From Tritrichomonas musculus (Eukaryota; Parabasalia; Tritrichomonadida; Tritrichomonadidae), in the NCBI GenBank assembly GCA_039105265.1, contig JAPFFF010000004.1:6491501-6555500 (forward strand): 64,000 nt of DNA. The letters are read 5' to 3'. The notes beneath the pieces were generated by a model that worked only from the letters and a program-made list of their open reading frames with translations, did not search any database and had not been told where the DNA came from. This document shows, one piece after another, positions 9,834-21,200 of this stretch; the first letter of the stretch is position 1; every line of letters begins with the position of its first letter. A program made the translations under genes and the position numbers.

Positions 9834-11880
9834 AAAGAAGCTGTAAAAATAATAATTAAATAAATTAAGTTTAGTGATAATTTTTAAAAATTGACTAAAA
9901 TCAATTTCATAAATTTTATTTATTTTGTACTTTCTGATTTAATTGTTGAGACAATCGGCTGCGACTGGCATCGCCCAAATCTATTTGAATCGTATTGAGC
10001 GATGCAGCCGTGGCCGGGCTACCAACGGCATCGGCATCGCTCTGTAAAGATATATAATTTTACATTTATTAATAGAAAATTTTTATATTAATCAATACTT
10101 ATAAAATATTATTTGTATTACAATTATCTTTATTATCCAATATATTCGATAACATTGTAGTTACTATTATCATAATTATTAATGTCTTGCTTATGATTAT
10201 GTTTTTTAGAGTGGCTTTTCTTCTTTTAAATTCTCTGTGAGTCTGATTTTGATCGATATCAAAATGTTCTCAAAAATATTCACTTAATGGATAAAAGGCA
10301 TTGATAAATAAATCAAAGAATAGAAAAAGTCCAATTCAATGTATCTAAATTAGGTGTAATTGATGTAATTAGATGGAAGATTGGAATAATATGAAAATTT
10401 TGGTGTAGTTAGGACAAAGATTGGTCTAGTAAAGATTAGTGCAGTTAGAGCCAAGAAATAGTTAAACACGCCATTCTTTATTACTAAGCTGAGTGTATCT
10501 TTTTGTAATAAAGAATTCTTTATTCTAAAAAATTCAATGAGTATTTGGCAAAGTTTTGAATGAGTTTTATTTTCTAATTCAAATATTGCAAATATTGCAA
10601 ATATTGCATTAAAAATTGATGATTATCCTAATATTTTAAATAAAATAAATAGATTTATATATTTTATTAAAGTATTTTAAAGTAGTATTTCTTTAAATGA
10701 TTCGTGTATCGTTTTGCAAAAAAAAGAGTTTTGGCGAAATATCTCCATTTTTGACCAAATCTTTTTTGACCAGGTGAGGTTATTCTATGAGTTCATTGAA
10801 TATTCAAAACTTTACAAAAATCATGTTAGTTGTCCCTTAAGAAAGATTCAATATTTACATGAGTAAATTTATATCTAATTATAAGGATGTCAACTGGGAT
10901 TATTTTTTAGTTCATAGAGGATTATCCAATTAGAGGATAATTTAATTTTTTTTTTTTTTTTTTTTATTTATTAAACAAAATGATTCAATGCAAGATAATG
11001 AATCATCCATAATTGGAACTTTGAATAAATCATTAATTGCCAATTGGTTTTTATAACATGAACAAGGTAAAATTACAAAAGTATTTCCAAAATATAATAG
11101 AACTTTTTCGAAAAAGTGTTTCTAGAAATTTGAGTGAATAAAGAGATCTACTCGATATAATAGGGAAAAAATGAAATCAAGTCAAATATTTATATTTTAT
11201 TTTTTATAATTTTCCTTATATAAATTTATTATTTATCTAAAAAAAATTATATATTTTTAAAGATAAAAATGTTTTAAAATTGAAAAAATTGTGAGAAAGC
11301 ACGTTTACAGTTCACCCTTAAAGATAACAGTTTTTCAAAGGTCCTTCAATTTTTTCGATCAAAATAATTCAATTATTGAAGGATGTCTAAGACATAATTT
11401 TACTGGGCAACATTAACATATGGCGAAATTGACAAGCCTACTGGGCAACATTTACACAGAAATATTTCTCAGCAAATCAATATTTATATTTATATCTCGT
11501 ATCCTTGAGAATAAGCACTCTCTATCCTAAAATTTACTAAAGTCCCTCAATAATCAAGCCTTCAGAAGCTTATGGAATCACCCTTCAAAAAACATTATTA
11601 AACAATTTATTTTTTATTTTAAAAATAAACCATTGAAATATTTTTATCATTAAATATTCAGAGAATTTTATGATCGTACTTATCAAAAAATAACAGAAAA
11701 TTTGAATAAATTCTGAGGATGTTAAGTCTAAATGATTCATGACAATTCTTTTAAATAATGATTCATGACAATTCTTTCAAATGATTTAAAACATTCAGAT
11801 CTCTAAAATGATATTTAAATTTGAAATAATAATCATAGAAAAAAAGATATAAAATTTAAAAATAATTAGATTCATATGAT
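9834..11880. other. Intergenic region, mostly AT-rich and non-coding
   Basis: Apart from a GC-rich island at 9945-10045 (separate entry), I see no gene. A short coding-like piece at about 10770-10866 reads FEFIEYSKLY-type sequence (QVRLFYEFIEYSKLYKNHVS) in one frame and may be a remnant. ACTGGGCAACATT occurs twice (11402 and 11439). A poly-T run lies at about 10947-10965, and CCTTCAAT/ATTGAAGG arms pair near 11342-11384. Confidence 0.6.
9945..10045 (-). other. GC-rich, coding-like island with acceptor-like edge
   Basis: This stretch is far richer in G and C than its surroundings. On the minus strand it reads QSDADAVGSPATAASLNTIQ, IDLGDASRSRLSQQLNQKVQ and stops soon after, near 9919. Its 5' edge follows TATATCTTTACAG, which looks like a 3' splice acceptor, though it lacks the extended acceptor known for Trichomonas introns (ACTAACACACAG). 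No upstream exon is evident. I do not recognise the protein; it may be a foreign fragment. Confidence 0.3.
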
Positions 11881-12600
11881 TTATTTGAAATAAAAAACAT
11901 CACCCCATTCCCAATCAATTTCATCTTCATGAGATTTCAACCTTTTTAGTTTATTATGTTTAACCAATTTTTCATTAACTTTTTGGATTAATTCGTTTTC
12001 AGGCTCTTCATTTTTCAAAAGTTCTATTTTAATCATAACTTTTTCAGACGGACTTGCAATATTATAATAACGCAAAGCCTCTTCTTTATTTTGAGTTACA
12101 CCAATTCCATTTACTAACATATCGGCATATTTTTCAGCAGCGTATAAGTCACCTTTGTCAGCTGCAAGTTTATAATATTTAGCAGCTTTTTCAAAATCAA
12201 ATTGAAATTGGCGGTCTTTTGTTGATATATAATACATATTTGCTAGATGCACCATTGCATTCACATTTCCTAATTCTGAAGCACGAGTAAACAGATCAAC
12301 TGCTTTTTGATAATTATGATCATCATAAGATGAATTATTATATATTAATCCTAGGGAAACCATTGATTCTTCAACATCTTTATCAACTAAACTCGAGTAT
12401 AGACTGATGGCTTTATTCATATCTACTTCAACACCAACTCCTTTTTCATAACAAATGGCTAAAAGTTGTGTGCCTTGGATTGAATCTTGTTCGACTGCCT
12501 TTTTAGCATATTTATATGCTTCTTTATAATCTTTTTCAACCCCATCTAATCCTTTATAATATTGATTAAACTTTTTAGCAATTGAATCTATTTCAGTCAT
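11881..12600 (-). CDS. Sel1-like repeat protein (239 aa)
   Basis: About four to five Sel1-like (TPR-type) alpha-helical repeats cover residues 10-190. They have the usual A-x-x-Y/L-x-x-A-A-x-x-G-x-x-x-A core: DYKEAYKYAKKAVEQDSIQG, NKAISLYSSLVDKD, QKAVDLFTRASELGNVNAMV, FEKAAKYYKLAADKGDLYAA and KEEALRYYNIAS. The tail (about 205-239) is charged. No signal peptide or membrane segment is seen, so it should be a cytosolic adaptor. Start: ATG at 12600, preceded within about 30 bp by TTTCACTTTTG, which fits the trichomonad initiator TCA-Y-T/A. Sel1 proteins in trichomonads are often fused to kinases, as in the gene at 43484-61990; here the repeats stand alone. The partner is unknown. Confidence 0.85.
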   Translation of the reverse strand: MTEIDSIAKKFNQYYKGLDGVEKDYKEAYKYAKKAVEQDSIQGTQLLAICYEKGVGVEVDMNKAISLYSSLVDKDVEESMVSLGLIYNNSSYDDHNYQKAVDLFTRASELGNVNAMVHLANMYYISTKDRQFQFDFEKAAKYYKLAADKGDLYAAEKYADMLVNGIGVTQNKEEALRYYNIASPSEKVMIKIELLKNEEPENELIQKVNEKLVKHNKLKRLKSHEDEIDWEWGDVFYFK

Positions 12601-12834
12601 CGATAGTTGAATCGAACAAAAGTGAAATGGTCTTTTTTTTTTCTTTCATTCTCAATTTCTTATTGTTAAAAATAAATTCAAATTTTCCTTTAAAAAAAAA
12701 AAGATTTATACTGTTTTTTGCATGTTTTCGTACATTTTGGTTTTTAAGAATTAATTTGCTTTTTAAATATGTTCACAATTTTGAAAATGAAAAAAATTTT
12801 TTTCTCAAATTTACATCACAAGTTTAATTGATCA

Positions 12835-14618
12835 ATGGCCCAAAAATCCAATCTGAACAAATGGATTTATGATTACCTACCAAAAGAGCTCTTGAAAGCA
12901 TTTGATATGGATTTAACAGCTGAACAACAAAAGGAAGAAGTTCAGCAATTCTAGAAGATAATGTGAATGATTTTGTATTTTATGCACGTGAAAAAAAGTT
13001 TTTTTGGAGCCAATTAGGATATTTCCAAACTCTCAAAGGATTAATATACAGTCCAATCCAATTTTCATATGAGAAAAATGCGTATAAATGTTATGCATAC
13101 TTATTAATAGCTCACAATGAAAAATATCATCAAATTGGAGATTTTATTAGAAGAAACACTTCAGCACCTCTTTGGTTTAAATTAGTAATATTTTCGATGG
13201 AGAAAGATAGACGTCATATTCATGAAATCCCTGGATTTGATGATTTAATGTATGATTTTCTATTTAATTGTCCAGAAAAAGATGGTTTTTATCAAGTAAG
13301 TGGTTTTTTCAGAGAAATTCAATTATATTTGAAACAAATAAATTCATATAAAGATGAATTAGAAACATTAGGAAAAAAAATTAAATCAATGAAAAAAATT
13401 TCCCGTGATTTTCAAAACAAATTTTTCTCAGATAATTATAAATTCACTCGTAATAATAGAGATGAACAAAAAGATATTGAATTTTACAATCATTTGTCAG
13501 AAAATGATAAGAAAAAATTAATAGATCTTGTATACAAGGATAAAGTTTTTGATCTCGAAATTGAACAATTAGTAGAAGAAGAAGGTGATATACATTCAAT
13601 TTTTCTTTGCTTTGGGTCATATCAATTATGTGAATACATTGTAAAAACAAAGAGATTTAATGACTTTCAAGAATGGATTAAAACACACCAAAAAGAAATA
13701 AAAATCGAATCATGTTGCCAAATGATTATGCCACAATTTCGACAATTATATCCTTTAATTTTTGAAGGAAAAAATATAGATATGAAAACAATAAATAAAG
13801 ATGACAAAAGATTATTATATAATCATATGGAAAAATTAATTAGTCACAAATATGTTCAAGAAGTCGAATTTCTTTTAGAAAAAGGAATAAAACTCGACGA
13901 AAAATTAATTCAAAGTGCATTATCTACTTGCCATCCATTCTTTCTTCAGCTAATTGAAAATGAAAATAAAGACGATGTTCAAGAAAGCTTTGATTATCTA
14001 TTTTCTGAAAATAATCCTAGTGTTCAATATCTCATGCAAAAAGGTTTTCAGCCTAGCCAAAGAGGAATAGAGTGGGCATATAGAGATGATAATAATGAAG
14101 CTGCTAATAGTTTAGATTTAATCAATCTCCTTCCAAAAGATATAAATCTAGACTTTTTGAAATATAATATTGCAGATCAACATTTTGATTTAATTGATGA
14201 ATTCATTGAAAAATATGGAGATCGTCTTAATGGAACTGATTTTGATGATTGGGGATTAACAAAATTTAATAACAATTACAAAAAGTTATGTGAAAAATTT
14301 GGAATTGAACCCAGTGAAAGTGATTCAGAACATTCATCTTCAGATCATATTAGACAATGTTCAAATAAATGTCAAAAACCACATGAAGAAGAAAGAAAGT
14401 ATCCATTCTTGTGTTGTAGTAGATGTGATGATAAAAAATTATGCGCAGTTTGCCATCAATATTCATGCTCATTAAACCCAGTTTGGGTATGCGCTAAGAA
14501 TAAGTCTCCTCTTAATTGTTGCCCAATTTGTCATCAAAAAGCAGTTGTTTCATCTCAATCAAGGCTCTGCATGAACTGCGCGAAAAAATATAGGTCCAGG
14601 TGCATTTATTGCGGATGA
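12835..14618 (+). CDS. Cys-rich zinc-binding-like protein with DUF3447/ankyrin-style body; 5' end out of frame
   Basis: The main frame (12963-14618) gives about 551 residues, but its first possible codon is GTG. A more natural start is ATG at 12835 (MAQKSNLNKWIYDYLPKELL), 7 bp after an ATCACA initiator-like motif. That frame ends at a stop at 12952-12954, and the main frame is open only from 12924, so a one- or two-base shift lies between about 12924 and 12953. This may be a sequencing error or an early decay. The body (residues about 10-440 of the long frame) is helical and Asp/Lys/Asn-rich, like the N-terminal domain of trichomonad DUF3447/ankyrin proteins, but lacks clear ankyrin repeats. 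Residues about 465-551 hold some 18 Cys plus His in CxxC pairs (CCSRC, CAVCHQYSC, CCPICHQK, CMNCAKKY, CIYCG), a multi-zinc module resembling RING or zinc-ribbon domains. The stop is followed by AATAAA. Confidence 0.65.
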
Positions 14619-15275
14619 ATAAATTCAGAATCAATAAAAGTAAGAATAAATGAAAGGTTTTATAAAAAAATTTTTAAGTATTTTCTATAAGTGATTTTAT
14701 CTTTTAAATAAGTGAATTTTCATTAATCATTTGCCTAATGGCTTCTTTTTGCACAGTTTGTCACAAAATTAATATTAAATATTTCAATGAAAAAAATTCA
14801 TTTGTCACAAATCATTATTGAAAATGAAAAAAAATTCATTAGTCACAAATCATTATTGAAAAGATTTAATAATCCTATTAAATGTTTTTATACCGTCGAT
14901 TAGGTTTGTAAATATTTTTTTAAGGAAATAAAATATGAATCATAACTTTTTTGGGAAATAAATGTATATATTTATTTTTTATTTGATCTAAAAATAATCG
15001 GTTCGAAAGATAATATGTTTATAAACTACGCATTATCATTGAGTTATCCATCATTAAAATATATTTTGATATCAAAATATTGTTGTTTTGACATCAAGAG
15101 AAGTATACATCATTCTTAATGCATCAAAAGTACATTTTGATTGTGAGTTAAATCTTCAATTTTTAGTTAATATATTTTCATCAACTATTTGTTACAAATT
15201 TATATCATATTGATACTTGATAAAATGAGATAAAAAAAAAATACATATAAAGAAACATATCAAAATTTCATGCCT
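14619..15275. other. Intergenic spacer with a 39-bp tandem duplication
   Basis: AT-rich, no gene. A unit AATGAAAAAAATTCAT followed by TTGTCACAAATCATTATTG occurs twice in tandem (about 14786-14866) with one substitution and one extra A. TTTTGATATCAAAA-type palindromes lie at about 15065-15080. Confidence 0.6.
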
Positions 15276-18200
15276 TTATTTAGCATTTTTCCTGTGACTT
15301 CTCTTTGATTTGTGGTGTTTTGAAGAAGTACTATTTTTCATTGATTGAATGAAATCATCTTGGGCTTTCAGTTGCTTATGGTATTGCTTTTGAGTTGCTA
15401 AATTCATTTGAATCATCTGATTCATCTGTTTCTGTGCAATTTCACTCTGAATATCGTTATATGAGCTCAAAACCATTTCTTCATTATCGTCATCATTAAC
15501 ATAATCATCATCATTGATGTATTCAGCAGCAAAACCTTTTGCATACTTTTCTGCCATTCTCGAAAGAGACTTAGAAATTACATCAACTTTTTTTTGTGGT
15601 ACATCTTCCAAAATATTATGAACAACTTCTTCAATTTCTCGTTGGACTCCATCACTCTTCCTTGATGATGACAATGATGAATGTTGATATTGATACTTCT
15701 TATTGTCATGCGAAATTGATGCTCCAACTCGTCTTGGTTCAGAATTTTTCTGTGAGAATGACCATTTGAAATTATTAGGATTGCTCTGGTCATTCAACAC
15801 AAATGAAAATTCTGTAGCTTCACTAAGAGCTAGTTGATTCTTTGGTTTATTAGAAGGCACACTTGACTGTTTATTTGTGCCAAAGTTTGGAGCCAATGAA
15901 TTCAAATTGCCAAAACTGAATGGCGATGTTGTTTGTTGATTTGTTGAGCCAAATGTATTTGTTGGTGTTTCTGTTGAATTGTTCGAAGTCGTTGAATTCA
16001 AATTGCCAAAACTGAATGGCGATGTTGTTTGTTGATTTGTTGAGCCAAATGTATTTGTTGGTGTTTCTGTTGAATTGTTCGAAGTCGTTGAATTCAAATT
16101 GCCAAAACTGAATGGCGATGTTGTTTGCTGATTTGTTGAGCCAAATGAAATTGTTGGTGTTTCTGTTGAATTGTTCGAAGTCGTTGAATTCAAATTGCCA
16201 AAACTGAATGGCGATGTTGTTTGTTGATTTGTTGAGCCAAATGTATTTGTTGGTGTTTCTGTTGAATTGTTCGAAGTCGTTGAATTCAAATTGCCAAAAC
16301 TGAATGGCGATGTTGTTTGCTGATTTGTTGAGCCAAATGAAATTGTTGGTGTTTCTGTTGAATTGTTCGAAGTCGTTGAATTCAAATTGCCAAAACTGAA
16401 TGGCGATGTTGTTAGTTGATTTGTTGAGCCAAATGCATTTGTTGGTGAAGATTGGCTTGCTGATGAATTATCTTCAGATTTCTCTGAAATTGTTTCTGTT
16501 TTATTATCAGATGAATTTTCATTATTGGACTTATCATCATTTGGGTTTGTTTGACTCATATTGGTTGGATTAAAACTAAAAGAGCCAAAGCCAGTATTAC
16601 TAGTAGCACCAGCATTTAGATTAAAGTTGAGGTTAAAGCCAGAAGTAGTATTAGCATTGTTATTAAAGTATGATAATAGTTTGGCAAGGTATTCATCTTT
16701 GCTCATTGTTGGATCATCTTTATTGAATGAAAACATAATTGGTGACTGAGATCTAACAATCTGCAAAGCATCTTTTCCTTCATTGTTGCAATGCTTATAA
16801 TCAAGATCATCTTCTTTAAAAAGCAACTGAATATCTTCTTCTGACATGTTTTTACAAGCTTCAATCAAAGGAGTATTTCCCAAATCATCTGTTTCATTTA
16901 TATCAATTTGTTTTGTTTCGTAAATTTCTTTGAAGATTTGTTCACAGCCTTTTTTGGCTGCTAAGTGAAGATAAGTTGTGTAATTTTTAACATTTGGATT
17001 TGGAGCCGAATTTGGATCAATTGGTCCAAATGTAAAGCTTGTTCCAAATGGAAGACAATTGTTATTTTGTTGATTTTTTACAAGTATTCTTTTTGTCATA
17101 TCAATTTTATTTGTTTCAATCAGAGCATGAGCATAGATATATAAATTGCAATCAATAGCAAATTCGAGAGGATATACGCCAAGAGAATTTGAAAGGTTTG
17201 GATCAGCTCCATTGTCAAGAAGAAAATCAAATATTTTGTTGAAGTAAAGAGAAGTATTGTTCATTAGGAAAGTATTAGTTAAATAAGTTGAAGAGTCTAG
17301 ATTTTTTCTGTTTAAATCGATAAAATTATTGTGTTTTTTATCATATTCAACTAACTTAGTTAAAGCGTTAAAGGAATCATCAGAATTACTACATATGCAA
17401 TCACACAAAAGATTGTAGATTGACATATTCATATCTCGATTTGAAATTTCGAATTTTGCGCTTTCAAGAATAATCTCAAATATTGAATCCTTTCCATCAT
17501 CATTTTCTTTATCATGATTATCATCATCATTTTCTTCTTCATCATCATTGCTGACAACTGGCAACATTGTGGTTGCCTGGTTGATGCCAAAATTGAAGTT
17601 TGGTTGATTAATATTAATGTTTGGTTGAATAATATTAATGTTTGGTTGAATAAAATTAAAGTTTGGTTGATTAATATTAATGTTTGGTTGAATAAAATTA
17701 AAGTTTGGTTGATTAAGATTAATGTTTGGTTGAATAAAATTAACATTAAAGTTTGGAAAATTAATGTCACTTTGATTTTTCATAGAGAAATTAAATGTGG
17801 CCATTGAAAGAATACCATTACCTTTATATATATGATCACCAAAATCATTATCTATCAATTCGAGTAGTTTTTTGAAAATTTTAAGCTCATTTTTTTCAGC
17901 AACTATTAAAATAGCATCATATATTTTCGACCTCTTTTTATCAAAAGATGGATGATTGATAATCAAATCGACGAGTTTTCTGTTATTATTTTTGATTGCA
18001 AACATTAATGGAGTTTCAGTAGTATTGGTATTATTAAAATCACTAGGCCCAAAACCAGAAACTGTCATTTGTGAATCTATTTTTATTGTATCGTTTATAT
18101 CAAGATGTTTTGACTTAACCAACTGATTTGCTACTTTTGACGATGAAATTGAAAAGGCATAATTAATTCGACTTTCTTCTGCATTAAATCTTTCATGGTT

Positions 18201-21200
18201 TAATAAAAGATCAATAATGTTATTCATCTTATTTGCTACTGCTATTGTCAAAGCTGTTTGATCTTCATAGTTTCTAAAGTTAATGTTTGTTTTTGGATAA
18301 TTAATGAGAAGTTCGGCAATTTCTTCATTTTTATTCTGAATAGCAATCATTAGAGGTGAATTACCTGTGCTTGTACTATAGAGATTAACATCGATATATT
18401 CTAATTTTAGAAGTTTCTTAACGATTTCTATTTCATTTGATTCGCATGCAAATATCAAGAAAGAATAGTTGTTATCATATAAATTTGGATCTATGCATTT
18501 AATCTCTAAAACGCGATTAATAAACTTTTTAACATTTTGATTCGATTTCCATTCCCCTGAATTTAATTGGTTCAACGTTTTTCTTGCTAATGAATCAAGC
18601 TGCCATTTTTGATATTGAATATTGTCTCCATAAAAGTCTAAAATTGCATTTAAAATATCCAAATTTAAGTTGTTTGAGGCGATGATAAGTGCTGTATCTT
18701 TGTTCGTATCAAATAAGTTTGGATCGATTCCTGGAACTGCAAGAAGATCATTAACAATTTCTAAAGAGCCTTTTTGAGTAGCGATAATTAAAGCGGTTCC
18801 ATTTTGCGTTTTTTTATTAACGAATAATGGCTTCTTATTATACTTGAGAATTATTTTAACTATTTTTGGATCATTTGCATTAACAGCTTCCAACAAGGTT
18901 CGTGTATTTTCTGTTGTTTCTTTTAATATTTCTTCAACAATAGGCGCATTATGTGACAAAACAGCAGGAATTATCAAATTTGAATACAGCTGTTTTTTTA
19001 CTTCTGATGTTGAGTTGTTTATTATTAATGAAAATATCTCAGGTTTTATGAATCCAAAATCTGAGCATCGTGAAACAATCTGGTTGAAATTAATATCAAC
19101 CTTTTTATCAATAAAGAATTGGCATATTTCAATTGATCCTTTTAAAATGGCGCTTATGAATGGATCTGTAAAGTAAATCTCTGATCCTTTCTTTTCTAGA
19201 ATCAAATCTGTAATTGTTTTTGAAGCATGGACATTACCAGCGGAACATGCCAATCCTAATATATCAGTTTTCCATTCGAAGTTATTAAAAGCATCTGGAC
19301 TAGTAGATTTGATCTTTTCAAGTAAATAATTAAAAACATCCGAATTTTTTGAAAAAGAAGCGCATATTAGTCTATAAATAAGAGTATTTGTAACCAAGAA
19401 TTTCTTTTCTTTTACCAAAGAATCAAAAAAGTATCTTACAATTTTCATATAATCATTTAAAATTGCAAACGGTAATAAATCTTCGATTTCGGTTTGTTTA
19501 ATTCTTGGAACAAATAGTTTGAAAATTGATAAATTTCCAAATGACAAAGTATAATTTTTCTCGGATGAAAAATTAGGAACAGTACTGGTAACAAAAGTGG
19601 CAGTACTAAAAATTGTATTATTGAAAGTATTTGTTATGTCAACTCCAGAATAAGTTGAATTATCATTATTGGAAAATCCGCAGGCAGTACAAGAAGCTTT
19701 GTTATCAAAAACCAGTGAGTCAGTTGGCTCTTTTAGGTCATCGAAAAAGTATATCAACAATTTAGAAAGTAAATAAAATCCATTTTTAGAAGGTAGTTCG
19801 ACAATACCATTATAACTCATAGGCAACTGGTTATTTATAAGTTTTTGTGTTAAATTGAAATATTTTTCAAATAGTTCAATAATACTATGAGCATTTCCTG
19901 CAGCTAAAGAGACCCGTACGTAATCCGTAAAAAGGATTTCATCAATTGATCCTTTAGTAGTAATTTTATCAAGCAACCAATCAAATAAATTGTTTTTATG
20001 GCCTGATATTGACGAAATAATTGGTAATTGACTTTGATTTAAGGGTACTGTTGAAAAATTAAAAGAAAATGAAGTAGTATTATTTCCATTAGTATTAGTA
20101 TTGTTGATAATATCGCTGCTACTTTGATTTTTTTTCGCTTCTTCATTGAGTTTTTGATCAACAATTTTTATTATTTCCAAATTGTTACCGTATATCGCAC
20201 AATTAAAGGATTGATCATCAACTTGGTCGTAGTTTAACAACAAATATTTGAAGCATTTGATGCTTCCATAAGCAGCAGCATAATTCAAGTACTTTGTTTC
20301 ACCGTTCAGTATAAAACTTTCAAAAATGTTAAATGGAATTCTCTTTCCTGAGACATCATTTGAATTTGAATTGGATGTAATAATCTTTTGTAATTTATCG
20401 ACATCATCATGACGAATGGCCAAAGTTAATTCATCTTTAGGTTCACCACTGTCTCTCATCTTTTTATACTCCTCAATTTTATCAAAGTAAGTATTAATGA
20501 AAGATTCATATGAGGGTCCTTTTGAGCCATTGCTAAAGAAGGTTTTTTTGTCTTTGATCTCTTTTATTTCAATGACTTCGGGAAGAAACCAGTAGAATAC
20601 ATTATCTGATATTTGACATAATATTGCTTGTGTCGGTTGTTGTTGAGTCATTCCAAATTGAAATCCAAGCGTTTGATGATTTGGTGCTATTAATATACAA
20701 TTATTTATTTTCTTTTTGAATTCTTCTTTATCGATTATTCCTCGTTTTAACAGTTGGTAAATAAAAGAACAATTTTGTATGGTAAAGCAAAATGAATTCA
20801 TTAACTTTTTGACAATAAAAGGAGCTAAAATTTTTAAATAATTTGAATCGTCTGACTCTTCGTTAAGTTGAACAATCAAATCCGCCATTTCATTGTGTAA
20901 TGAAAGACCAGAACTAATAACTTGAAGCATAAAGGCGGCAAGTTCTTGCACATCTTCTTCTGTTTTAACCCAGTCCGATTCGATAATTGTGTTTTTGACA
21001 TTTTGGACTGTTTTTTGTTTAATGTCGTATAATAACTCGAACAATTCATTGATCTTATCGATTATTTCTTGCTGGTCTTCAATTTTTTGTTGGAATTTGT
21101 CTAATTTATCAACAAAAGTGTCTGTTTCTTTTGATATCAAATCGATTTGTAACTCATCTGAAATTTCTTTGATCGCGTCCATATTATTTGGGGTAATCGC

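Noticed and set aside
17514-17807. A 97-residue plus-strand frame of repeated VWLININ units
   Set aside because: Antisense of the NFNFIQPNIN repeat in the 2222-residue gene.
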